This document shows, piece after piece, positions 9,292 through 17,234 of a stretch of DNA of 25,879 nucleotides. The notes under the pieces are model-generated. The model did no database searches. It was given only the letters and a program-made list of their open reading frames with translations, and was not told the origin of the DNA. Both the position numbers and the translations under genes were made by a program. The DNA is from RGUW01 sp040399325 (lineage in GTDB: Bacteria > Cyanobacteriota > Cyanobacteriia > PCC-6307 > Cyanobiaceae), in contig JBBASJ010000032.1 of NCBI GenBank assembly GCA_040399325.1, forward strand, positions 1-25,879, read 5' to 3'. Position 1 is the stretch's first letter, and each line of letters begins with the position of its first letter.

Positions 9292-10584
9292 ATGGTCTCG
9301 CCGCTGTTGCCCACGCAGCTGCCTGGTGTGCCAGCTGAATTGCCTGGTCTGTTGCGTGCTGCTGCAGGAACCCAGCGGCTGGCGCTCGTGGGTGGGGCGG
9401 TGCGGGACCTGTTGTTGCATCGGGTTCACAACGATCCCTGGCGCGGTCTTCCTGATCTCGATCTTGTGTTTGAGGGCTCGGCGGCGGCGCTGGTTCAGCG
9501 CCTGCCGGGAGTTGTGGCAGCCCGGGAGCACAACGCCTACGGCACCGTCGAACTTGAGCTGCGGGTCGGGGAGGTGGCCGTGCTGCTTGACGTGGCCACT
9601 GCCCGGCATGAGCAGTACCCCGAGCTGGGCGACAACCCCGTGGTGGCTTTCGGTGCGCTGGAGGACGACCTGGCGCGGCGTGACTTCACCATCAATGCCA
9701 TGGCGCTGCTGCTCAATGCGGCCAGCAGCGGATCCGCGGTTCTGTTGGATCCCCATGGCGGTCAGCAGGATCTGCAACGCCGGCAGTTGCGCCTGTTGCA
9801 CGCCGGCAGCGTGGCCGACGATCCGACCCGCCTGGTGCGGGGGGCTCGCTATGCCGCGCGGCTCGGATTCGAGCTTGCACCCGAGGCCCGGCTGCAGGTG
9901 CGAGCCACCCTGGCGGCATGGCCCTGGCGCTGGCAGCCCGGTGACCCGCCGGATCAGGCCCCGTCGGCACTGGGCACGCGCCTGCGCATGGAGTTTGAGC
10001 TGCTGCTCGAGCGCGAACCGTGGCCCCAGGCCTTGGCTGCACTGCGGCGCTGGGGCGCCCTGCAACTGCTTGATGCCACGTTGCAGCAGGAGCCAGAGCC
10101 AGTGCTCCAGCGGCGTCTGCACCGGGCTGCGCGGCTGGGTCTGCCTCTGCTGCCAGCCCTGCTGGCTGGGGCGGCTGATCCCCTCGCCCTGGCCCAACGC
10201 CTGCAACTGCCGCATCGCCAGCACAAGCTGCTGGCCCAGTGGCTCGCCCTGCGCCAGCGGTGGCTTGCTGGTGTTCAGGTCGGCGAGCACAGCGCCTCCA
10301 GCTCTCTCCGGTGTTGGGATGCTGGGCGCTGGAGCGATTGGCTCGAGGCTGCCGGTTGTTCTCCCGATGCGGTGGCCCTGGAGCTGGCGGCCGGGGGTTG
10401 CGCGTCCACGCTTGAGGACTTGCCCCGCAGGCCGTTGCTGCGCTGGTGGTGGCGTTGGCGCCACATTCAGGCTCCAATCAGCGCCACGGCGCTGATGGCG
10501 GCCGAGGGCCTGTCTCCAGGCCCTGCGTTGGGGCAACGCCTGCGCCAGCTCCGTTTTGAGCGATTGGCTGCCGAACGCTGCTGA
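9292..10584 (+). CDS. cca: tRNA nucleotidyltransferase, class II (CCA-, CC- or A-adding)
   Basis: Adds C and/or A residues to the 3' end of tRNAs. The 430-residue protein has the class II head-domain motifs: LALVGGAVRDLLL (30-42), the catalytic PDLDLVF with two Asp residues (54-60), RRDFTINAMALL (129-140), and DDPTRLVRGARYAARLGF (176-193), followed by a helical tRNA-binding body. Some bacteria, including cyanobacteria, split the work between separate CC-adding and A-adding enzymes; sequence alone does not tell me which this is, so the gene symbol is generic. The start is uncertain: the frame opens at ATG 9241, but MVSPLLPTQLPG at 9292 leaves about 30 residues before the core, as usual. It ends about 90 bases before a bidirectional terminator shared with selD on the other strand. 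Confidence 0.88.
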   Translation: MVSPLLPTQLPGVPAELPGLLRAAAGTQRLALVGGAVRDLLLHRVHNDPWRGLPDLDLVFEGSAAALVQRLPGVVAAREHNAYGTVELELRVGEVAVLLDVATARHEQYPELGDNPVVAFGALEDDLARRDFTINAMALLLNAASSGSAVLLDPHGGQQDLQRRQLRLLHAGSVADDPTRLVRGARYAARLGFELAPEARLQVRATLAAWPWRWQPGDPPDQAPSALGTRLRMEFELLLEREPWPQALAALRRWGALQLLDATLQQEPEPVLQRRLHRAARLGLPLLPALLAGAADPLALAQRLQLPHRQHKLLAQWLALRQRWLAGVQVGEHSASSSLRCWDAGRWSDWLEAAGCSPDAVALELAAGGCASTLEDLPRRPLLRWWWRWRHIQAPISATALMAAEGLSPGPALGQRLRQLRFERLAAERC

Positions 10585-10676
10585 GCATCGCGACGCTCGC
10601 TTGCGAACAGTGGCCGCCGGCTCCGTTCTGACGTTGATGGAGGTCGCTTCTGGAGGTGATTGTTGGGTTGGCCCCC

Positions 10677-10706
10677 AAAAAAGCGCCAGGAATCTGGCGG
10701 GTTTTT
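10677..10706. terminator. Bidirectional intrinsic terminator between cca and selD
   Basis: CGCCAG (10684-10689) and CTGGCG (10694-10699) form a 6-bp GC-rich stem with a GAAT loop. Five T's (10702-10706) follow on the plus strand and six A's (10677-10682) precede it, giving a T-run on the minus strand too. It lies roughly midway between the converging stops of cca (10584) and selD (10808), which fits termination of both transcripts. The rest of this 223-base gap shows nothing else clear. Confidence 0.75.
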
Positions 10707-10807
10707 GAAGCGGCTCGGCGCACGCCACGGTCGAGCTGCTCGCTGCCGGGCGGCACCAGGGCTGGCATGCACCACCCCAGCATGACTGGATTGCTGTGGG
10801 CTCAGCC

Positions 10808-12967
10808 CTACGGCTCCATCACCTGACCAATCACTGCGGCTTGGTCGAACCCCAGGTGATGCAGGGCAGCCAACGCCTTGGGGGCGCGTGTGGCGGGCAG
10901 GGCCGCCAGCAGCGGGCCGCAGGTCTGGGGATCGATCAGCAGCTGCAGCAGGGCTGCACTGGCTGGTTCACGCAGGGCAACGGGCCCTTCGAGCAGGGTC
11001 AGGGCGCGCCCGTTGGCCGGGGCCAGGGTGCTGGCGTGCCCCGCCCCCAACAGCTCCAGGGCGCCGGGCAGGGCGAGGGCGGCCAGGGCGCTGGTGTCCA
11101 GGTGCAGGCGGGTTTCTGTTGCCTGGTGGGTTGTTGCGCCGTCGCCAGCGGGCGCGAGCATCTCGCCCAGGTGGCCGAGCAGGCCGAAGCCGGTGATGTC
11201 GGTGCAGGCCCTGCAGCCGTGGGCGGCCAGCAGTGCCACCAGCGGCGCCTGGTTCTGCTGCATCACGGCCAGTGCCCCGTCAATCCAGCCGGCCTGCGCC
11301 GCGCCGGCCATGGCCGCCGCAAACAACACCCCGGTGCCGATCGGTCGCACCAGGATCAGGGCATCACCGGGCTGCAGGGGGCCTTTGGGCCACAGGCGCC
11401 CGGCTGGGGCACTGCCGTTGACCGTGAGCACCAGGCTCAGCCCGGCACCGGCGATGGCGTCACGCGCTTCGAGCGTGTGGCCACCGATCAGTCGCGCCCC
11501 CAGGGGATCGAGCACCGAGCGCACCCCGGCCAAGGTCTGGTGCAGCAGGTCGCTCTGCAGACGCGGCCCCAGCACCGGCAGTGTCACCACGGCCTGGGCG
11601 CTTTCAAGCTGCGCCCCGCAGGCCCACAGGTCGCTGCAGGCGTGCAGGGTCGTGAGGCGACCGTTGAGCCAGGCATCGCTGACCAGGGCCGGAAAGCCAT
11701 CCACGCTCTGCAGCAGCCACTGCCCGCCGGGGCCAGATCCCACAACGGCGGCATCGTCCTGGTCGAGGGGCTGCCCTGCCTGTTGGCTTCTGCCACCTGG
11801 GGATTCGAGTTGCTGCAGGGCGGTTTCGAGCGTTGCAGCGCCCACCTTGGCGGCGCAACCCCGGCAGGCCATGGCGTTCGCGTCGGCACCAGCCATGGCA
11901 GACCCGCCGCTCTCCAAACCCGCCATGAAGCGGCGGTCGATCCGGTCTTTGAGCTGCCACAACCAGCGGCTGGGCCCCAGGGCCAGTGGCCCCCAGAGGG
12001 CGATGGCCCTGGGGGCGCCGGCTGCACCGCCATCACCCAGCAGTTGCAGGGCCAGGCGTTGCGGCCGCCAGCGCCGCAGGGGGCGCCCCGTCAGCGCGCG
12101 CTGCAGGTTGATCGCCAGCACCGGTGCGGCCCGCACCGCCCAGACGCCTGAGGGCGGTCGCGGGTTGGCGGCGATCACGGCGCAGTCACCGGTGGCGAAG
12201 ATCGCGGGCCGGCCCAAGACCTGCAGGGTCGCGGCGGTCTGCACCCGCCCCCGCTCGCCCGTTGGCAGGCCGCCGCCCGCCAGCCAGTGCGGGGCCCGGC
12301 TTCCGGTGCAGGCGATGGTGGGCATCGCACCGGACGCCCCTTCGGCGGCGCTGGACCCCTGGCAAACGATGCCGGCTTCGAGCAGCACCCGCGCCAGCAG
12401 CTTGTTGGCGCGGATTGAACCCAGATCCAGTCCGCGTGCGTGTGTCTGCAGCCAGGGCCGCAGGCCCCGTGCCCGGAGCGCCAGGGCCACCTCAACGGCG
12501 GCGGCGCCGCTGCCCAGCACCCTGACAGCGTGGGCGTCCTGTTGCTGTGCACACCAGCTCAGAAACGGCTCCAGCGGTTTGACCGGCAGGGCCGCTGTGG
12601 CGGTTGCCTCGCTGTTGGTCTCCGCACCCACATCGAGGCTGAGCCAGTCGAAGCGCAGCGGTGGCCGGCCCTGCAGCAGCAGCCGTTGGCCGTCGAGGTC
12701 GAGGCCGCTGATCTCGGCCACGATCAGGTTGACGCCTGCCTGCTGGGCCAGGTGTCTGAGGTCGATGGCGCCTTGCTGGTGGCTGTAGAGCCCTGCCACC
12801 AGGCCCGGCACCATCCCTGAATAGAGCGCCGTGGAGCTGCGGCTCACCAGGGTGATCCAGGCCCGCGGCCGCTGCCGAGGCTGCATCGCCCAGCGCCGCA
12901 ACAGCAGGGCGTGGCTGTGGCCGCCCCCCGCCAGGATCAGATGCTGTCCTTCAGGGTCAGCCGCCAT
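10808..12967 (-). CDS. selD: Selenide, water dikinase fused to an N-terminal NADH-dehydrogenase-like flavoprotein
   Basis: A 719-residue two-domain protein. Residues 1-350 form a pyridine-nucleotide-disulfide-oxidoreductase-type FAD module: LILAGGGHSHALLLRR (10-25) is the first Rossmann loop, VLGSGAAAVEVALALR (150-165) the second, and PAIFATGDCAVI (254-265) the C-terminal FAD-contact motif. Residues 362-719 are SelD, which makes selenophosphate from selenide and ATP. The active-site Cys-x-x-Lys is present as C371-AA-K374 within MACRGCAAKVG; CSDLWACGA (444-452), GGHT (495-498), TDITGFGLLGHLGEM (589-603) and DPQTCGPLL (679-687) are SelD motifs. Such fusions are known in cyanobacteria; the flavoprotein half may supply reduced selenium, but that is inference. 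The ATG at 12967 fits the flavin domain start and overlaps the galE stop by 11 bases. No selenocysteine gene or selU is in the window. Confidence 0.9.
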   Translation of the reverse strand: MAADPEGQHLILAGGGHSHALLLRRWAMQPRQRPRAWITLVSRSSTALYSGMVPGLVAGLYSHQQGAIDLRHLAQQAGVNLIVAEISGLDLDGQRLLLQGRPPLRFDWLSLDVGAETNSEATATAALPVKPLEPFLSWCAQQQDAHAVRVLGSGAAAVEVALALRARGLRPWLQTHARGLDLGSIRANKLLARVLLEAGIVCQGSSAAEGASGAMPTIACTGSRAPHWLAGGGLPTGERGRVQTAATLQVLGRPAIFATGDCAVIAANPRPPSGVWAVRAAPVLAINLQRALTGRPLRRWRPQRLALQLLGDGGAAGAPRAIALWGPLALGPSRWLWQLKDRIDRRFMAGLESGGSAMAGADANAMACRGCAAKVGAATLETALQQLESPGGRSQQAGQPLDQDDAAVVGSGPGGQWLLQSVDGFPALVSDAWLNGRLTTLHACSDLWACGAQLESAQAVVTLPVLGPRLQSDLLHQTLAGVRSVLDPLGARLIGGHTLEARDAIAGAGLSLVLTVNGSAPAGRLWPKGPLQPGDALILVRPIGTGVLFAAAMAGAAQAGWIDGALAVMQQNQAPLVALLAAHGCRACTDITGFGLLGHLGEMLAPAGDGATTHQATETRLHLDTSALAALALPGALELLGAGHASTLAPANGRALTLLEGPVALREPASAALLQLLIDPQTCGPLLAALPATRAPKALAALHHLGFDQAAVIGQVMEP

Positions 12968-14006
12968 AACCCCGCGGGTTGGCGTTCTGCCAGGTCCAGC
13001 CATCACGGCACATCTGCTCGAGGCTGCGGCTGGCCCGCCAGCCCAGGGTGGCGGCAGCCAACGCGGGGCAGCCCTCGAGCCGGGCCACATCGCCATCGCG
13101 GCGTCCTGTGAGCTCCCTGGCAATGGTGCGGCCCGTCGCCGTCTCGAAGGCCTGCACCACCTCGAGCACGCTGAGGCCGCGGCCGGTGCCCAGGTTCAGC
13201 ACCGGCAGGCTGCGCTGGTGTTGCAGCAACCAGTCGAGAGCCAGGCCATGGGCCTCGGCCAGATCCATCACATGCAGGTAGTCACGGATGCCGGTGCCAT
13301 CGGGCGTGGGCCAGTCGTCACCGAAGATCCGCAGCAGGGGCCGCTGGCCACTGGCCACCTGGGTGATGAACGGGAACAGGTTGTTGGGAACCCCCAGGGG
13401 GTTTTCGCCGATGCGACCGCTCGGATGGGCTCCTACCGGGTTGAAGTAGCGCAGACGGCCGATGCACCAGCCCGCTTCGCTGGTCTCGAGGGCCTGCAGC
13501 ATCCACTCGACCGCCAGCTTGGTCTGGGCGTAGGGGTGCCTCGGATCGGTCACGCAGCTTTCGGTGATCGGGAACCGCTGCGGTTCGCCGTAGACCGTCG
13601 AGGTGCTGCTGAACACCAGGGTGCGGCAACTGTGGCGTTGCATCGCCTCCACCAGCAGGCGACTGCCGTTGACGTTCACGTCCCAGTAGCGCAGCGGTTG
13701 CTGCACCGACTCGCCCACCGCCTTGAGCCCGGCGAAGTGGATCACCCCGGCCACCCGCTCCCCGCTCGGGGCCGCTGCGCCCAGAGCACGATCCAGATCC
13801 GCAGCGCTGCGGATGTCGCCTGCGATCACCTGCAGGCGAGCGCTGTCGGGATCCAGACCGGCCAGCTCGGCCACCCTGCGCAGGGCTTCCGGACTGCTGT
13901 TGGAGAAGTTGTCGAGCACCACCAGGCTGTGCCCGGCCTGCAGCAGCACCAGGGCTGTATGACTGCCGATGAAGCCCGCCCCTCCGGTGATCAGCAGATG
14001 GGCCAT
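12957..14006 (-). CDS. galE: UDP-glucose 4-epimerase, copy 1
   Basis: Interconverts UDP-glucose and UDP-galactose; an extended short-chain dehydrogenase. The 349-residue protein has the NAD-binding LLITGGAGFIGSHT (4-17), the substrate-pocket HFAGLKAVGES (90-100), the catalytic SSTSTVYG (133-140) and Tyr159-x3-Lys163 in HPYAQTKLAVE, plus RYFNPVGAHPSG and PDGTGIRDYLHVMDLAEAH, which are specific to GalE. The start at 14006 is 56 bases from the divergent gmd start. Its stop overlaps the selD start by 11 bases, so the two are probably translated from one mRNA, although their functions are unrelated. A second, clearly related copy lies at 24123-25223. One of the two may have a preference for N-acetylated sugars (UDP-GlcNAc/GalNAc), which I cannot decide here. 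Confidence 0.93.
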   Translation of the reverse strand: MAHLLITGGAGFIGSHTALVLLQAGHSLVVLDNFSNSSPEALRRVAELAGLDPDSARLQVIAGDIRSAADLDRALGAAAPSGERVAGVIHFAGLKAVGESVQQPLRYWDVNVNGSRLLVEAMQRHSCRTLVFSSTSTVYGEPQRFPITESCVTDPRHPYAQTKLAVEWMLQALETSEAGWCIGRLRYFNPVGAHPSGRIGENPLGVPNNLFPFITQVASGQRPLLRIFGDDWPTPDGTGIRDYLHVMDLAEAHGLALDWLLQHQRSLPVLNLGTGRGLSVLEVVQAFETATGRTIARELTGRRDGDVARLEGCPALAAATLGWRASRSLEQMCRDGWTWQNANPRGYGG

Positions 14007-14062
14007 GGGGGTGCGGCGACCACAGCTGACTCTGGCAGGCGTTTGTCCTGCAGAATCGCCCC
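14007..14062. promoter_or_regulatory. Divergent intergenic region between galE and gmd
   Basis: Only 56 bases separate the galE and gmd ATGs on opposite strands, so promoters for the selD-side pair and the sugar operon should lie here or overlap the coding ends. No clear -35/-10 pair is visible; CAGAAT (14051-14056) is the nearest thing to a plus-strand -10, without a convincing -35. If gmd starts at a later GTG, the shared region is slightly longer. Confidence 0.35.
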
Positions 14063-15253
14063 ATGGCTCAAGGGGGTGGTGTGGTGGATCTCGGCGGCAG
14101 CGTGGCTGGTGATGGCAGTGGGCGGGTCGCACTGATCACCGGCATCACCGGCCAGGACGGCAGCTATCTGGCCGAGCTGCTGCTCGAGAAGGGCTACGTG
14201 GTCCATGGCATCAAGCGGCGTGCCAGCAGCTTCAACACCGATCGCATCGATCACCTGTATCAGGACCCCCACGAGCGTGATCCGAGGCTGGTGCTGCATT
14301 ACGGCGATCTCACCGACAGCACCAACCTGATCCGCATCATTCAGCAGGTGCAGCCCGATGAGATCTACAACCTGGGTGCCCAGAGCCATGTGCAGGTGAG
14401 TTTTGAGTCGCCTGAATACACCGCCAACAGCGATGCCCTGGGCACCCTGCGCATTCTTGAGGCGGTGCGGATTCTGGGGCTGAGCGCCAAGACCCGCATT
14501 TACCAGGCGAGCACCAGTGAGCTCTACGGCCTGGTGCAGGAGATCCCGCAAAAAGAGACCACGCCCTTTTATCCACGCAGCCCCTATGGGGTGGCCAAGC
14601 TCTACGCCTACTGGATCACGGTCAATTACCGCGAGAGCTATGGCATGTATGCCTGCAACGGCATCCTGTTCAACCACGAATCACCGCGCCGGGGTGAAAC
14701 ATTCGTGACCCGCAAGATCACCCGGGGCCTGGCGCGCATCGATGCAGGCCTGGATCAGTGCCTGTTCATGGGCAACCTCGATTCGCTGCGCGACTGGGGT
14801 CACGCCCGCGACTACGTCGAGATGCAGTGGCGCATGCTGCAGCAGCAGGGCATCCCCGAAGACTTTGTGATCGCCACCGGCCGTCAGGAGTCGGTGCGCC
14901 GCTTCATCGAGCTCACGGCGGCCGAGCTGGGCTGGGGCCCCCTCACCTGGAGCGGCGAGGGGGTCTCCGAGACCGGCTCCCGCAGCGACACCGGCGCCGT
15001 GGTGGTGCGCATCGACCCGCGCTACTTCAGGCCTGCCGAGGTCGAAACCCTGCTGGGGGACCCCACCCGGGCCAAGGAGAAGCTCGGCTGGACCCCGACC
15101 ACCACCCTCGAGGAGCTGGTGGCCGAAATGGTCGCTGCTGACAAAGAAGAAGCCGCCAAAGAGGCCCTGCTGCGCCGCAAGGGTTTCAACGTGGTCGGTT
15201 CGATGGAGAACCCGCCCACCAATCCGTTGGCGGTCTCGCCCGCGCAGCCATGA
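14063..15253 (+). CDS. gmd: GDP-mannose 4,6-dehydratase
   Basis: Converts GDP-D-mannose to GDP-4-keto-6-deoxy-D-mannose, the first step to GDP-L-fucose. The protein has ALITGITGQDGSYLAELLL (23-41) for NADP binding, then VHGIKRRASSFNTDRIDHLY, NLGAQSHVQVSFESPEYTA, the catalytic QASTSELYG (148-156) and Tyr175-x3-Lys179 (SPYGVAK), and the GMD-typical NHESPRRGETFVTRKI. At 396 residues it is a little longer than usual, with a non-conserved N-terminal extension of about 20 and a C-terminal tail. The start is uncertain: AAGGGGG (14070-14076) would serve a GTG at 14081 or 14084 better than the ATG at 14063, which has no ribosome-binding site. It is the first gene of an operon joined to fcl by a 4-base ATGA overlap. 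Confidence 0.95.
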   Translation: MAQGGGVVDLGGSVAGDGSGRVALITGITGQDGSYLAELLLEKGYVVHGIKRRASSFNTDRIDHLYQDPHERDPRLVLHYGDLTDSTNLIRIIQQVQPDEIYNLGAQSHVQVSFESPEYTANSDALGTLRILEAVRILGLSAKTRIYQASTSELYGLVQEIPQKETTPFYPRSPYGVAKLYAYWITVNYRESYGMYACNGILFNHESPRRGETFVTRKITRGLARIDAGLDQCLFMGNLDSLRDWGHARDYVEMQWRMLQQQGIPEDFVIATGRQESVRRFIELTAAELGWGPLTWSGEGVSETGSRSDTGAVVVRIDPRYFRPAEVETLLGDPTRAKEKLGWTPTTTLEELVAEMVAADKEEAAKEALLRRKGFNVVGSMENPPTNPLAVSPAQP

Positions 15254-16299
15254 GTGCGGTGCTGGTTCCTTTGATCAGCCCTGCTGATCGCATCGTCGTG
15301 GCCGGGCATCGGGGCATGGCCGGCAGTGCCATCTGCCGGGCGCTGCTCAGGGCTGGCTATGGCAACCCTGACCGGGGCGGGGCCTTGCTGACGGCCGGCC
15401 GCGAGCAGCTTGACCTGCTGGATCCGCCGGCGGTCGAACGCTGGTTCGCCGCCCAGCAGCCCGCGGTGGTGGTGCTGGCGGCAGCAAAGGTGGGCGGTAT
15501 CCACGCCAATGCCACCTACCCGGCCGACTTTCTGCTGGAGAACCTCAGGATCCAGACCAACGTGATCGAGGCGGCCTGGCGCAGCGGTGTGCGGCGACTG
15601 CTGTTCCTGGGCAGCAGCTGCATCTACCCCAAGCTGGCCGCCCAGCCGATCGTTGAGGAGGCGTTGCTCACCGGGGCCCTCGAGCCCACCAATCAGTGGT
15701 ATGCGGTGGCCAAGATCGCGGGGCTCAAGCTGTGTGAGGCCCTGCGCCGGCAGCACGGCTTCGATGCCATCAGCCTGATGCCCACCAATCTCTATGGGCC
15801 GGGCGACAACTACCACCCCACGGGCAGTCACGTGCTGCCGGCCTTGATCCGCCGTTTTCACGAGGCACGGGAGGCCAACGCCTCCGGCGTGGTCTGCTGG
15901 GGCACGGGCACACCGATGCGCGAGTTTCTGCACGTCGACGATCTCGGCGAAGCGGCGGTGTTTGCCCTCGAGCACTGGGATCCGGCGGCTGACGATGCCC
16001 CCCGCGGCCGGGGAGCGGCCGGCGAGGATCTGGGTCCGCTCAACCATCTCAATGTGGGCACCGGCGTCGATGTGACCATTCGCGAGGCCGCCGAGACCGT
16101 GGCATCGGTCGTTGGTTTTGAGGGCGCCATCACCTGGGACGCCGGCAAGCCCGATGGCACCCCGCGCAAGTTGCTGGATGTGAGCCGCCTGGCTGCGCTG
16201 GGTTGGCGCGCCCGCATCACCCTGCAGGATGGGCTGGCCAGCACCTACGGCGACTTCGCTGCCCAGCTGGCTGCCAACCGCGAAGCTGTGCGTCTATGA
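15250..16299 (+). CDS. fcl: GDP-L-fucose synthase (3,5-epimerase/4-reductase)
   Basis: Completes GDP-L-fucose synthesis from the Gmd product using NADPH. The 349-residue protein carries VAGHRGMAGSAICRAL (17-32) for NADPH binding, LAAAKVGGIHANATYPADF (76-94), FLGSSCIYPKLA (119-130), TGALEPTNQWYAVAKIAG (141-158) with Tyr151-x3-Lys155, and LMPTNLYGPGDNYHP, all specific to WcaG/Fcl. The usual NEWYA is NQWYA here. A Gly/Ala/Asp-rich insertion near residues 242-259 (around AADDAPRGRGAAGEDLG) is extra compared with the family core and probably a surface loop. The start ATG overlaps the gmd stop (ATGA) and its own stop overlaps the uxs start the same way. Gmd plus Fcl indicates fucose in the surface glycan. 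Confidence 0.95.
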   Translation: MSAVLVPLISPADRIVVAGHRGMAGSAICRALLRAGYGNPDRGGALLTAGREQLDLLDPPAVERWFAAQQPAVVVLAAAKVGGIHANATYPADFLLENLRIQTNVIEAAWRSGVRRLLFLGSSCIYPKLAAQPIVEEALLTGALEPTNQWYAVAKIAGLKLCEALRRQHGFDAISLMPTNLYGPGDNYHPTGSHVLPALIRRFHEAREANASGVVCWGTGTPMREFLHVDDLGEAAVFALEHWDPAADDAPRGRGAAGEDLGPLNHLNVGTGVDVTIREAAETVASVVGFEGAITWDAGKPDGTPRKLLDVSRLAALGWRARITLQDGLASTYGDFAAQLAANREAVRL

Positions 16300-17234
16300 G
16301 CTTGTTGCGCCATCTGGTGACCGGCGGTGCCGGTTTCGTGGGCTCGCACCTGGTCGATCGGCTGATGCAGGCCGGCGACGAGGTGATCTGCCTCGACAAC
16401 TATTTCACCGGTCGCAAGGCCAACGTGGCCCGGTGGATCGGCCATCCGCGGTTTGAGTTGATCCGGCACGACGTGACCGAACCGATCCGCCTTGAGGTGG
16501 ACCGCATCTGGCACCTGGCCTGCCCTGCCTCCCCGGTGCACTACCAGTTCAACCCGATCAAGACCGCCAAGACCAGCTTCCTGGGCACCGCCAACATGCT
16601 CGGCCTGGCCAAGCGGGTGGGGGCGCGGTTGCTGCTCGCCAGCACCAGCGAGGTGTACGGCGATCCCGAGGTGCACCCCCAGCCCGAGAGTTACCGGGGC
16701 TGCGTCAACACCATCGGCATCCGCAGCTGCTACGACGAGGGCAAGCGCATCGCCGAGACCCTCTGTTTTGACTACCACCGCATGCACGGGGTGGCGATCC
16801 GCGTGGCGAGGATCTTCAACACCTACGGCCCGCGCATGCTGCCCAACGACGGCCGGGTGGTGAGCAATTTCATCGTGCAGGCCCTGCGCGGTGAGCCCCT
16901 GACCCTCTACGGCGATGGCCGGCAGACCCGCAGTTTCTGCTATGTCGATGACCTGGTGGAGGGCCTGATCCGCCTGATGAACGGCGATCACACGGGCCCG
17001 ATCAATCTGGGCAATCCCGGCGAGTTCACGATCCGCCAGCTGGCCGAACTGGTGCGCGATCGCATCGATCCAGGTCTGGCCCTGATCGAGAAGCCCCTGC
17101 CCCAGGACGATCCGATGCAGCGCCAGCCCGTGATCGATCTGGCCCAGCGTGAGCTGGGCTGGCAGCCCACGGTGCCCCTGGAGCAGGGGCTGGAGCCCAC
17201 CATTGCCCACTTCCGCGAGGTCCTGCAGGCATGA
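16296..17234 (+). CDS. uxs: UDP-glucuronate decarboxylase (UDP-xylose synthase)
   Basis: Decarboxylates UDP-glucuronate to UDP-xylose. The 312-residue protein begins at LVTGGAGFVGSHLVDRL (7-23). It has the features that separate UXS from dTDP-glucose dehydratases: LDNYFTGRKANV (33-44), HLACPASPVHYQFNPIKTAK (73-92), STSEVYGDPEVHPQPE (116-131), SCYDEGKRIAE (144-154; Tyr146-x3-Lys150), and RIFNTYGPRMLPNDGRVVSNF. There is no N-terminal membrane anchor, so it is soluble. It starts with an ATG overlapping the fcl stop; an earlier in-frame start at 16203 lies inside fcl and is rejected. The next gene makes its substrate, and the uxs stop overlaps the ugd ATG. A UDP-glucuronate 4-epimerase at the right edge competes for the same precursor. 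Confidence 0.94.
   Translation: MSLLRHLVTGGAGFVGSHLVDRLMQAGDEVICLDNYFTGRKANVARWIGHPRFELIRHDVTEPIRLEVDRIWHLACPASPVHYQFNPIKTAKTSFLGTANMLGLAKRVGARLLLASTSEVYGDPEVHPQPESYRGCVNTIGIRSCYDEGKRIAETLCFDYHRMHGVAIRVARIFNTYGPRMLPNDGRVVSNFIVQALRGEPLTLYGDGRQTRSFCYVDDLVEGLIRLMNGDHTGPINLGNPGEFTIRQLAELVRDRIDPGLALIEKPLPQDDPMQRQPVIDLAQRELGWQPTVPLEQGLEPTIAHFREVLQA

Noticed and set aside
10766..10784. CATGC/GCATG inverted repeat near the selD stop
   Set aside because: Five base pairs with a nine-base loop and no T-run; weaker than the real terminator 80 bases away.
6292..17063. HIP1 octamers GCGATCGC at 6292-6299 and 17056-17063
   Set aside because: Only two copies were found in about 26 kb, near what chance gives at this GC content, so the element is not enriched here and carries no meaning as a feature.
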